From the NCBI RefSeq assembly GCF_052857255.1, contig NC_135505.1, forward strand, positions 137,707,779 to 137,771,778: a stretch of DNA of 64,000 bases, given 5' to 3'. The stretch's first letter is position 1. Every line of letters starts with the position of its first letter. Under the pieces are notes generated by a model. The model was not told where the DNA came from. It saw only the letters and a program-made list of their open reading frames with translations, and did not search any database. This stretch comes from Amblyomma americanum (lineage: Eukaryota > Arthropoda > Arachnida > Ixodida > Ixodidae). This document shows, piece by piece, positions 34,455 to 45,100 of this stretch. The position numbers and the translations under genes are program-made.

Positions 34455-35277
34455 ATGTCGCGTATTGAAGAGGTTGACGGCGAAAACCCACAAGCCGCAG
34501 CTGAAGAAGTGTTCCCGAGCGTCGAGATGAAAACCCGTCGCCATAGCAGCAGGAGCACCGTTAGGAAATCAGCAAAAAGGCGCAAGCATTCTCACAAGGC
34601 ATCAAGAAAACGTCGACGCCGTAGGGCTCATGTAACGGGACATAGCGAAGCGGACGTACTTGAGCCCGAAGGCAGAACGCTTCAGACGCCCAACGGAAGT
34701 GTCTGTCTGTCGACAGTCGTAAAAGTTCCCACCCCTGAGAACAACTCACCACCTCAAGAACGACATTCAAGCAACCCGCCCAAGGATGCTCCAGGAAAGT
34801 CCAGTCTGGGACACAAAGCAGAAAGAACTCAAGGTAAAGAACAGTCAGCTCTTGTAATTAACGGCGAGAAGAAAAAAAATGGACGTGAGGAGGAGTCAGT
34901 TCTCGTAATTAACGGCGAGAAGAAAGACAGCGTGGCCTCAACGACGGGGTTCGCCCAGAGCCGACACGTCCCCGCTCCCAAGTGCCCCCCCACGGGCAGT
35001 CCTCGCCGTGACTTCAAGGCTGAACCAGGCCGTGTGGCATCGGGGCTTGTTCCAGAGCAAACCAACGCTAAAGTGATGCAGAGAGATGGGCAGTTGGCAG
35101 AGGTGACCAGTCCTTCCAGCACCACGGCTCCGCCGTCACCCGAACAAGTCGCTGCGCCAGGGAAGAATGTCTTAATGGACATCGGAAGTCCGGACGAAAC
35201 GCTTCTTTCGAGAACCAGGTCCTTCTTGGCGTTTTGGAGGCTGGGAGTGTCGGAGTCTTGCAACCAAATATCCCCAT
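34455..35277 (+). CDS. M13-like exon 1 (long cytosolic tail)
   Basis: This exon encodes residues 1-274 and ends at GTAAGT in phase 1. It is low-complexity, with a basic cluster near residues 27-55. It contains a direct duplication: SALVINGEKK then SVLVINGEKK (DNA about 34846-34878 and 34897-34929). No recognisable domain is present. Confidence 0.87.
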
Positions 35278-38200
35278 GTAAGTCGGCACCTTGAAAAATA
35301 TTTCAGCAATGCAACACAAAAAAAGGCGCTGCCACTCTATGAGGGAAGGAAGTTCGTATATTTTACCAGAAATTAAACGCCTTGAATGGTGAAGTAGAAA
35401 GCCGGGTGGATCAAGGAGTCGGTCTTCCCGGCGATCCAACCCAAACCATGCGCTCCATCTGAATGATTGTAGATGATAGCAGTTCGAAGAGCACCCGCGG
35501 CACTGAAAGGGACAGCGCTCCTGGTACGAATACAGAGACGAATATTATCGGGAAGAGGCATATCATCAGCCGAACAAGACCAGCAGAGGTTCTTAGGCTG
35601 CAGGTTTGCATGTTGTGCAGCATGTGAACCTTCAACGCTTTGAAGGCCGTGGGACGTAGGGATGATCACCAGAAGTCCTGTCTAGAGCCGTGATTCTGTG
35701 CCCTGATGCCTCGCCTATAAGGTAAAGCATGCTATGAGGAGGAAGAGTTTGGCCAGGATACCACTTTGTAGGTCTCAATAACACGGTGACGGCATGTTTT
35801 TCCCTTAAAGCGCATGGCCCATACCTTTACCGTTTACCGTTGCAGTAATTCAAAGTGGGGTAAACATTTTTTTTACGCATCGAACTTGAAATGTATCAAA
35901 TGAATTATGCCTAAGTACTCAAAAAGGAGAAACCCATACCTTGCACTCTTACTTGAACAGTAATAATATAATACATGCTACTATTGTAATCTATCACCGA
36001 TTGCTTTAGATTGTGACGACCTTGCTCAAGTGCCATTTCATAATTATAGTGAGCAAGCCTGCCAGTGACGGTGCTTTAATTCTTTCCTGTACAGTGTGTA
36101 ATTCTTAGTACCGGGTAAAAAGTTCTAGAGCATGCGAAGATCAATCTAAACTCGTATGGGCCACCTCCGCGAAAAATTTTAATCATTATGACCTTTGAGT
36201 CCAACTTTCACCGCTTCGAATGTGGCTGTTAGCCACCGCATAATGACCGAGATATCGGCTCTGTGGTTGCTTCTCCCGAGTCCCGGGAAGGGTCCCCTAT
36301 ACTATAATCGGATTACGGAAGGCGAAATTTTTGAGGCCTGTGTACTATGTTATTTCAGTACATGTTAAGGAACCCCGGGTGGTCGAAATTTCCGGAGACC
36401 TTCACAACGCCGTCCCTCATAGCCTTAGTCGTTTTGGGACGTTAAAACCCCAAAAAACATAAAACATAACCATATACGGTTTCGCCTCTTTTTTAGTCTA
36501 CCTAGGCCTGCTGCCATCGAAACTCTAATTACACTTCCGCAGAGCTAGTAAAGGGTCTACTCAATTAAAAAAAATGTTAAAAAATTCTTCAGACAGCCTA
36601 TAGACTGTCCATAGATTTGTGTCTGCAAAGTGTTTAGGCTATAAACAAATCCTAGACAAAAGTCTATATGCAATAATATCCTGCGGATAGTCTACAGACA
36701 ATCTATCGATTTGTGGCCATAGACATTTAGTAGACTTCTGCATACGCGACCGCTCACGGTTTTTAAGCGACACTGACCTTCCCTCGCGTTTTTGAGGTTA
36801 GAAAGTGTGCCTTCTTTTTTATTTGTTATGTATTTTTAATCTGCCTCTTCCCATCATCATCATCCCGCATTGTGACCCTGTTTTTTCTCCATATCCCGTT
36901 CCCGAGTGAAGAGTTGCATGCCAGATTATTTTTCAGGCCAACCTCCCTGCCTTTCCGCCAATAAACCCTCTCTATCTATTGTACATACGCAGTCAGCAAA
37001 CTGTTAATAGACGAAAGGAACTTTCTATATGAAGGCAATAAAGTGTACAAGAAGCGTTTACCATTACAAAAACCTGTTTACACAGTCTATAGACTGTCCA
37101 TAGACTTTATAGGCAACGTAAATCTTATAAACAGTCAATAGACAATCAATAGATTTACGGCCATACACTTTTAGCAGATATTTCTCTATGGAAAGTCTAT
37201 AGACTATCAGTAGGCAAAAAATAAACATCTATAGCAAGGTAATAGTCTATAAAAAGTGTATAGACTGCCTATAGACCATTTTCATAAGGGTAGACTGTAT
37301 ATGGTACACTATTATAAGGGTTATGCGTAATCTTATTTCTATCGCAGGTTCCGAGAGTTCTCCCAGGTACCGGTTTTCCAGATCGCTCCCCAACGCATGC
37401 ACCTCCGACAGCCACTTGTCCAAGGCCAGCCGTACAACGCTCTTTGTCGCGCTCCTGGTGCCGTGGGCGTGTGTGGTGCTGGTCGCTTTGCTGCTGGTTC
37501 GGCCTCACCCCAGGACGCCCCAGCTGCGTACCACGCCGTGGGTAGAACAAATGGGCAACGCCTGTGTCACCGATGGCTGTCTGAACGCCGTATGGGAACT
37601 CACGTCTTCCATCGACCTGACCGTGGAGCCGTGTAAGAATTTCTACGGTTTCGCTTGCGGTCTCTGGGGCAACGAGTCGTCGTCCCCGATTGCACACCAC
37701 GGCAAGCGGCACGACAGTTACATGTCAATCCAGCGCGGCGCCTACGTAACCGCTGTGAACCTCAGCCTCCTACAGCCGCCGCGTAGTCCCTCGGTGGCGT
37801 GGATTACCACAGCGAGCAACATGTCGGTGGTCTACAGGTTAGTATCAGGCCGCGTTCAAACGTTGTGATACTTTCTCATGATTCACCCCTCACAAAAATT
37901 GTATATATACAGTTTATAGACTTCTTATAGACCCTATTTCCTTCCTGTAGATATTTCTTTTTGTCTATTCACCGTCTATAGGCACAGTCTATAGACTGTC
38001 TATTGACAGAAGCCTCCTAAAACCGTATGGCCATAAATCTATACATTGTCTATAGACTATTTTTAGGATTTGTATCACCTATAGACTGTTCTTCAGGGCT
38101 TGCCTATAGACCGTCCATAGACTGTATAGACAGGAGGCTATGGACAGTCTAAGTAAATTTTTTGTGAGAGAACTCTCCTGACATCAGCAGCATATGGACT

Positions 38201-41200
38201 TCAACGGTGTTGTGCATTCGAATACTTGGGCAGAACGCGACTACTAAATTTCAGGACGTTTCTATTTGTAGACGCTAACCTCTCAATTTTCTCTTGCTCT
38301 TAACTCCGCTCCAACACAGAGCTCGGCAGGTATTGTCTAGGGCTGGCACTGTTTAGGCCTTGGTGTAAAATAATTTGAAAAGCAGTGTCCTGCGTTCACA
38401 GGGTCTGGAGCTGGCATTAGACATTTTTAGCATACCGGATACGTACTAGAGGAGACGTATAAAGGTTCACCAGACCCCTAGCTCTATCGCATGGGCAGTG
38501 GCACTGGTGATGTCAGGGGGAGCCGAAAAACGTCTATTACGAAGTGCCTTATTTGACATGGAAAAAGAAATTTGGGGCTAGATGTGACTTAGCGACGCCG
38601 CGGTGGCTGAGCTGGCGTGAGGTGCTGCTCTGAAGGACGCGGTATCAAACCCCGCAGCAGCGAATGCTTTGAATGGGGGCTGAACGCAAAGCTTCTTGTG
38701 TGCGGTACGGTGTCAGTACATGTTGAAAATAACCCCGGGTGTTCGAAATGAATTGGAATCGTCCCTCCAAGCTCTAGTGTACAGTCCGCGTCACACATGT
38801 GTAAAACGTTCGAGCGGTGCATACCTGGTAACAAAAAAATGAAATTACACAGCAGCGCCTGATTTCTGGGAAACGTGCTCGTGTCTACTTTGTTCGCGTG
38901 TCTATCTCGCAATACTTTCGCTCAAGTGTCGCCCTTGGAACCTAGCAGCTGCGACAAGATCTGGATTTATTTGCGGGTTAGTAAACCACCCGTGCGCTCA
39001 CCACAATGATGACGCGGACTGTACATTTTGGGGTTAAACCCTGCACGTCATATGCCGCTTAAGCGGTTACCTGTGAGTGTGGCTGGTGCGGACTAGAAAA
39101 AAAAAGGAAATATCAACTAGCAACTTATTTTGCTGGAAATTGCTAAATAGTGGCTGCTGTTCGTGCTACAGCTTTAAAGCTTCCTATAGCAAAGACAGAA
39201 ATAAGGTTTTACTTCCTGGATTTACGTGTTCCCGTCCTAGTTAATTATTTCTAATGCTAACGATCTATTTTTATAGCTCTAGTCTCTATTTGACCAAAGA
39301 GCGCAACGTACTTTCGTATACACAGCATGGGGTCAAAGGGCCATTTCCCGAGCAATTCATCCCTTATAAACTCTGCACGAAGCAAAGGGAAAAGGCGTAC
39401 GTTTGTATCACATGTGGTCGAACTCCCCACCTCCCGCATGCTCGGCAAAAGCTCAAACCACTAGGCCACCGCTATGACATGTTGCTTATTTCTTTCACCA
39501 AGAGATGCCTGACGTTGCACAAATGAGAGCAAATGGCATGATGACGAATGCAGCACGAGTAGACGCCATAAAGAGCTTAACAGGAAGGAAATAAAAACCA
39601 CGCACTTATAAAAGAAATGAGCAACAGGTTGCTTATGTATGCACTCCGGTAACCTTGCCTGAACCAAAAGGAAGTTATTCATTGAAACAGAAAAGTGAAT
39701 AGCTTCTAAATGAAGTTAAATAAAGTTGAAGATAAGGACAGCGCAGCCTGCTATGGAAAGAAAAATGATAGGTGCAACGTCAATAGACCGGAAGCGGGCT
39801 GAGTGGGTCGAGGATCAAACACGAGTTAATGACATCGTAGTCGAAATCAAGAGGAAGAAATGGGCTTGGGGGTGGGGGTGGGGGGCATCTAATGCGAAGG
39901 CAACACAACCGCTGGTCTTTAAGGGTAGCGGAGTGGATTCCAAGAGAAGGCAAGCGTAGCAGGGGGCGGCAGAAGGTTAGGTGGGCGGATGAGACTAAGA
40001 AGCTTTCGGGGATGCGGGGCCAACAGCTGGAAAATGACAGGGTTAATTGGAGAGACTTGGAAGAGGCCTTTGCCCTGCAGTGGGTGTAGTCTGGCTGATG
40101 ATGATCCTTCGGAGATATTGAACTTTTAATTTAAAATTTGCCGCAGGTCATGCCTTAGATTCTTCGGCGAAGAACCGGTGGATTTCTACGAGACTATGCG
40201 GGCCTCGGGAATCGACTTCAACGCCTGGACAAGCGTGTCAACTTTCGACGATCTCTTCGCTCTCGCCATCGGGCACGCACTTCAGTACAACATGACGTCC
40301 GTCCTCGGCGTGCGTTGGCGAGACGACCGGGGCGGGTCTGAATTCCTAGACATCTTCACAGGAATGAGCATCGTGCAGCGCATGGGCAGTTCTTCACGGC
40401 GGCGCTTCGTCATCCGCGGACTCATGCTCATCGGCCAATACAACACGCTCGGCCAGATCGCTGCTGTGGAAAACCTCGACAACGCCATAACGGAAAAGGT
40501 GACGACGCCGTGTTCCTCCAGTACGCCGAAGACTGAGATAAGCCTAACTGAAATGGACACGCCACGGACAAACTGGTCCCGAGCGGTTGCCGAATACGCG
40601 GAGCTGGTCGGAAGACAGCCGCCTTCAGAGGCGCTGGTCGAGAATATTTCCGGCGTTCGAGCAGTCCTCGAGCAGCTCGCCAAGGCTGAGAAGCTGTCTG
40701 TCGCGGTATATTTAATGCTCTCTTCACTGGCGGAGTTCTTCCTCATTGAGGATGAAGTCCAGCGCCAAGAGCCCGTAAGCATTGACGGCGGGGAGAGACC
40801 GGCTATGTACGAGGCGTGCGTCCGGACCCTGGAGTTACTCTTCGGGGAACATTACAGGCGATGGGTGTCAATGCATATCCACAAGCAAGGCATTACCAGT
40901 GATGTGAGGCGAATCTGGAAGGTAGTGTTGGCTGCGCTTGAAAGATTCGCCCTAGACCGCCCGAGCACCCCTCTGGACTGGGAGACCGTGTATGCGGTGT
41001 CCGAGTTAGAGACGGGTGAGTTTACCAGTTATGTTCATAGGCACTTATACACATATACGATCGTCATGAGGCTCAACATTTGAAGTAGTTCCGTGGTTAC
41101 AGTATTGTGAAGCTTGATTTCCTCTCCTTAAATGCTTGGGATGTTAAAAGGATCGCTCTTGAATATAACAGGCGAATCATTAAAACCACTGATGCGCCTA

Positions 41201-42178
41201 AGAGTCTTCTTGACAGACGTGAAGAACTTCCTAATCTTGTGTGCATACAACTCTTAAGAGGTAAAAGCCTATACGCGCGGCATCGACATTATAGACGTTG
41301 CATTATTTCAGTACACCACGCAAAGGGATAATAAAGTAGTAGGATTAACCGACGGGCTTCATACGAAACACGTTCTTGAACACTTTGTTCACTTTGTGCT
41401 GTCAAGAAACCCATTTACTCCCCCCCCCCCCCCCCCCTCCATGTACTTCGCCATGAGAAATTCCCTTCCAACGCTGAGTTGCCCGTTGGGAGCCGTTGAG
41501 TGCACTTAACATTTCATTCAATCCGCAGCTCTTCCAGACACCGAAAGACGCACGCCGCATGATCGGATCGAGGGCACGGCCTTGCCTTCTGAATACAGCC
41601 GAGACTTCATCTCGAATATAATCCGCTTCTCGCAAAAAACTGGTGCAAAGAGAAGATGTGAGCCGTTCCTCACCCTGTACTCAATTGGCATGAGATGGAG
41701 TGACCGAGAGACACTCCTGCGACTGGCCGTGCCCGACTTTTACCATCCTGAGGTGACTGAGCACGTCATCAACTACGCCACCCTTGGCTATTTCCTCGCT
41801 GAACTGGCCATCAGATCGGCACTGCCGAAGAACTGGAGCTCTAAGGGCTACTTCCTCTGCATGGAGAATTACGCGCGCTTTCATTTAGGCCTAGTGTCAT
41901 CCAAGTGGCACTGGCGCCAACTGAGGGAACGAATATGGGCAGCCCAGGTGGCGCTGCGGGCGGCAGTGATGGAGAGCGCCGACCTGTCGACGCGCGACGA
42001 TCTGTTGAGACTTTTCTTTCTGCGCCTCGCGCGCACGTCCTGCTCTCTAGCGGCTCGACGCCGCGATGATGCCGGCCACATTAGTGAAGTGGCGACTTCG
42101 TGCAATATGATAGCAATGACAGCGCCAAACTTTTCCCGTGCCTTTGGTTGTCCGAACTTACCCGATGTGGACTGCTGA
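34455..42178 (+). CDS. M13 (neprilysin-like) type II membrane protein without zinc site, four exons
   Basis: Exons 34455-35277, 37348-37837, 40147-41015 and 41529-42178 join in phase to 943 residues. An in-frame TGA upstream supports the ATG. Residues 1-303 are a basic, Ser/Pro-rich cytosolic tail with a RRHSSRS...KRRRRR cluster. A membrane span covers about 304-325. The ectodomain starts with M13 hallmarks CVTDGC and EPCKNFYGFACGLWG, continues with VYRSCLRFFGEEP, and ends NFSRAFGCPNLPDVDC. The zinc motif HELTH, expected after NYGAIG, is ELAIR at 819-823 (after NYATLGYFLA). The second motif ENIAD aligns to RIWAA. The protein cannot bind zinc in the usual way and is presumably a non-peptidase receptor or decoy. 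The tail is far longer than the few dozen residues usual in M13 enzymes. Confidence 0.91.
36336..36470 (+). repeat. tRNA-derived SINE, family A, 5' truncated
   Basis: The core (TCAGTACATGTTAAGGAACC) and tail (GTTTTGGGACGTTAAAACCC) are present. The head is missing. Confidence 0.75.
36571..36741 (-). mobile_element. CTATAG-rich MITE, copy 4, truncated
   Basis: Only the 3' half in reverse orientation is present, with GCCTATAGACTGTCCATAGA and GATTTGTGGCCATAGACA. Confidence 0.7.
36746..36985 (+). mobile_element. LINE 3' end, family 2
   Basis: Same block order as 10632-10862: TTTTTAAGCGACACTGACC, AGAAAGTGTGCCTTC, CCCATCATCATCATCCC, CAGGCCAACCTCCCTGCC, CAATAAACCCTCTC. It lies in M13-like intron 1. 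Confidence 0.7.
37061..37290 (-). mobile_element. CTATAG-rich MITE, copy 5
   Basis: Reverse copy ending TAGACCATTTTCATAAGGG. It has TA on both sides (37059-37060 and 37291-37292), consistent with a TA target duplication. It sits 57 bases before M13-like exon 2. Confidence 0.85.
37348..37837 (+). CDS. M13-like exon 2 (membrane span and start of ectodomain)
   Basis: The exon runs from acceptor CTATCGCAG to donor GTTAGT. It encodes the span TTLFVALLVPWACVVLVALL and the M13 N-terminal cysteine motifs CVTDGC and EPCKNFYGFACGLWG. Oppositely oriented CTATAG-rich MITEs lie 57 bases before and 48 bases after it. Confidence 0.92.
37886..38168 (+). mobile_element. CTATAG-rich MITE, copy 6
   Basis: Forward copy from CCCCTCACAAAAATTG to AAATTTTTTGTGAGAG, starting 48 bases after M13-like exon 2. 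The orientation is opposite to copy 5. Confidence 0.85.
38594..38770 (+). repeat. tRNA-derived SINE, family A, diverged
   Basis: The head GCCGCGGTGGCTGAGCTGGC and core TGTCAGTACATGTTGAAAAT are recognisable. The tail is lost. Confidence 0.6.
39722..40090 (+). mobile_element. RTE-type LINE 3' end in M13-like intron 2
   Basis: In two frames it reads DRKRAEWVEDQTRVNDIVVE, KRKKWAWGW, then RSRGRQKVRWADETKK and NDRVNWRDLEEAFALQWV. This is the typical C-terminus of RTE ORF2. It ends in GATGATGATC about 50 bases before exon 3. Confidence 0.85.
40147..41015 (+). CDS. M13-like exon 3
   Basis: The exon runs from acceptor TTTGCCGCAG to donor GTGAGT. Phase 2 joining gives VYRSCLRFFGEE, the conserved M13 'YxSCL' element. 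The rest is the helical central part of the ectodomain. An RTE-type LINE 3' end stops about 55 bases before the acceptor. Confidence 0.92.
41529..42178 (+). CDS. M13-like exon 4 (degenerate catalytic region, stop)
   Basis: The exon starts after ATCCGCAG and encodes the last 216 residues to TGA. NYATLGYFLAELAIR replaces the zinc-helix NYGAIGxxxxHExxH. The C-terminal element AFGCP...DC is kept, but the usual terminal CxxW is cut to a final Cys. An 18-base poly-C run lies in the preceding intron at 41420-41437. Confidence 0.92.
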
Positions 42179-45100
42179 AGCTACTCTCTTATTGCCTCTA
42201 CTACGTATTGGTGTATGTTTGCAGCTATTTTGTTAGCGCCAATTGCCCAACTTTTCTCATTATTCTCGCAAAGATTTTGCTTAAATATCTGGCAACTGGT
42301 GAGTTAACCAAGAGGTGGTCACAGGTTGGAACACACATGTTTAATTTACGTCAATTTGATATCGCACCATGAATACGCTGTTGGCGGCTTTATCACCGCC
42401 TGTAATCAAGCCCTAATTTTTGACATTGAGCGATAACGGATCAACTAATGTATGCTATAACTTTCCCAAGCCCTGAAATTTTCGTCTCACAGTACGACAA
42501 GAATTGATTGCTTCGCTCTTTGCTTTCTTTTCTTACACAAGAGATTCTGAAGCTGGGCTATGTTGCTATTCAAAAAATTTGCTGTGCAATGTGGCTTTGA
42601 GCAGTAAAGGAATATAGGTTCCACATCTGTAGGACTAGTTAGGGGATATCAAAAATTAATTTTGCAGTACTGGTGTATAACCTCTGATAGAATCGCCAAT
42701 ATCGAATAAATAAATACGCAGCCAGACACTCATTGGCCTATAGCCATGAAGCATCAGTCCATTTTCAACGCGATAACAATAAGGATCCTGTTGTGGTGCA
42801 AATCCGGTGTCGTCGTCGGCGTTGTGAGAGCAAAATCCCCGGAGAAGCAGCCTATATCTTGTGACCTATTGTGATTAGAACCTGCCCACCGGATTGTGAG
42901 CTAACTGATCACCGTGGCAGGTGGCAGTTTAATTATTGGCTGCTAGAAGTTGCCCAGCTAGGGGAGCAACCAGGAGAAATAATCAGGATACAATTAATAA
43001 AAACAGGACAACGCAAAGAACGCTTTGATCGAACGCAATAATCATACCCAACAATTTGGACAAAAGCAATTATCAGCGAGAAAGAGTTTTTGAATGAGAT
43101 TTTTTACTACACTGTTAAGATTTCACTTTAACAACCAATATATCAGATCTCCCATCGACAGGCTTGCATTTACTTTTGATTTAATGCTTTTGCTATCGTC
43201 AAAAACGTTCCCCATTGGCTTTCTATGGCAGTGTTAACTGCTCGATGAGAGCGATGGAAAAAATGTAAAAGTAAAATATTGCTGCACATCGCAAGAATGT
43301 ACCATTGGCTTCAGTATTTGAACAACAGTACCTTAAAATTTCCTAATATTCAAGATTTTTTTCTAGGAATGATGGACATGAGGAATTCTCGTCACCTCTT
43401 AGTCAACCATCAACCAATTCCTCACCATTACAGCTTCGATAGGTAAACTAGGTATGTAGAACGTCACCATTTTGTCAACCATTTCGCGAACCAGCTTGTC
43501 CTGGTCACTTGCCATGCCATCGGGGTAAGTAAGTGGTTGTCATTTTTTGCAATAACGATGCTAATGATTTTTTAATTGCGCAAGGGCATTTACGGCCAAA
43601 GAACACCATGGCAAAGGGTATTTCTCGTTTGCTCAAGGCGAGCTTAAAGACTTTAAAGACGATTTCCCAAGCATTTCACCTTGAATAAGCTGCGCACCAG
43701 GCCAGGGGAAGCTTGCACCCATTGTATCACCGGGGGGTACCCGGCGGCACTCGGGATCAAACCCCGCACCTCCCGCATGCGAGACGGATGCTCAACCACC
43801 GAGCCTCAGCTGAAGTCTTTTTTTTTTTTGGAATGAGTGGAACATGAATGCCTGATCTGTGTCCCTTGAGTTTCGTGCTAAGATCACGAGAATGGGCGGG
43901 ACATACCCATGACTACTGGAGGCAACGGAGTCGTGAGGTAAAGGCGTCCACAACACGTGACGGCCATGTGCAGCCGCTATTCCGTTTCTAAAACAATGGC
44001 GTCGCGCGTGCGGCAGCGGGCGGATGCGCAGTTGGCTCCTCGTTATGCGGCCACGCTCATTTCAACCTTTGTCCCGCAGACAGGCGTGACGGAAAAGTAC
44101 GATTCCGGAGTCGCACAAAACGGTCGCCGGAAACTCGTCGCCCTACCCCACGAGCTTGTCCCCATCAGCTCCAGAGGAAACAACTAGCACGTTCCGCGAA
44201 TGTCCGCTGGTTATGTTCGTCACGCCTTCCATCTAAACTGTCTCTTCTCTCTGCCCCTTTCCTTTATTTGTCTCTTTTATGTTTCCGCCTTCCCTTCGCA
44301 ACAGGCACTTCTTCATTTCTAACTTTCATTCTTCTATCGTTATTATGCTATTTTTTACGCTTTTGTTTGCTAGCTTTTGTAGGCTCCTTTCTGACGACTT
44401 ATTGCACCCTCGCACCAAGCGGGCTGTTTGGAGCACGGGGAGCTTGGATGTTGTTGTGTCTTTTTGCCCCTTTTTTATTCTAGGTGCCTGGCTTCAAGTG
44501 TCAAAGGTAGCGCTCAGAAAGAGGGCGGAGCTCAGCAGAAAACAGCTTTCGTTTTTGTTGTAACTCTTCGTGCTGTTGGAGAGCGTTTTCAGGCTGCCAG
44601 TCGCACTGTTTCGAGAAGTGCCGAGCTGCCATGCGTCGTGGTTACCTCCTATGGTAACTTGCACGCTCAATTGCTCGGGTGCGGCTCGACAGAGAATCCC
44701 GGAGGGTTAGGATGTAGAAACATGACTGTTGGCGTCGTCAAGTGACGTTCTCCTTCCGGTGGGTCATGGTGAGTGGTTCATTTTTTGGGGAACTTAGAAT
44801 GCAGTCTCGCTTTGTCTCGTTTCTTGAAACTTTGTTCTCACTTTATTCTGAAAGAAGGCGTGTGTGCATGAGTATGTGCAAATGTCTTTGTAGGATTAGG
44901 CAAAGCTGCAGATGTCTCTGCAGGACAGCGTCGAATGTTCACTCTACTTGCTGCTTTGCGAGTGTTCCACAACGCGATCTAAAACCACCGCCGGTTCCTA
45001 CTTATGTCTCAACAGAAGTGAGGATCATAATCTTGACTATGACAGACGCGTAGCTGACATCAATCTTCGCTTTTGCATGCGCGGTGCGGTCTAGTCACGT

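Noticed and set aside
36571..38168. Regularly recurring CTATAG words, considered as a CRISPR-like or tandem array
   Set aside because: The spacing is irregular, the units have transposon-like ends, and the genome is eukaryotic.
44268..45094. Overlapping plus-strand frames with hydrophobic stretches
   Set aside because: They are T-rich low-complexity reading frames with no homology signal. At most they may overlap an untranslated exon.
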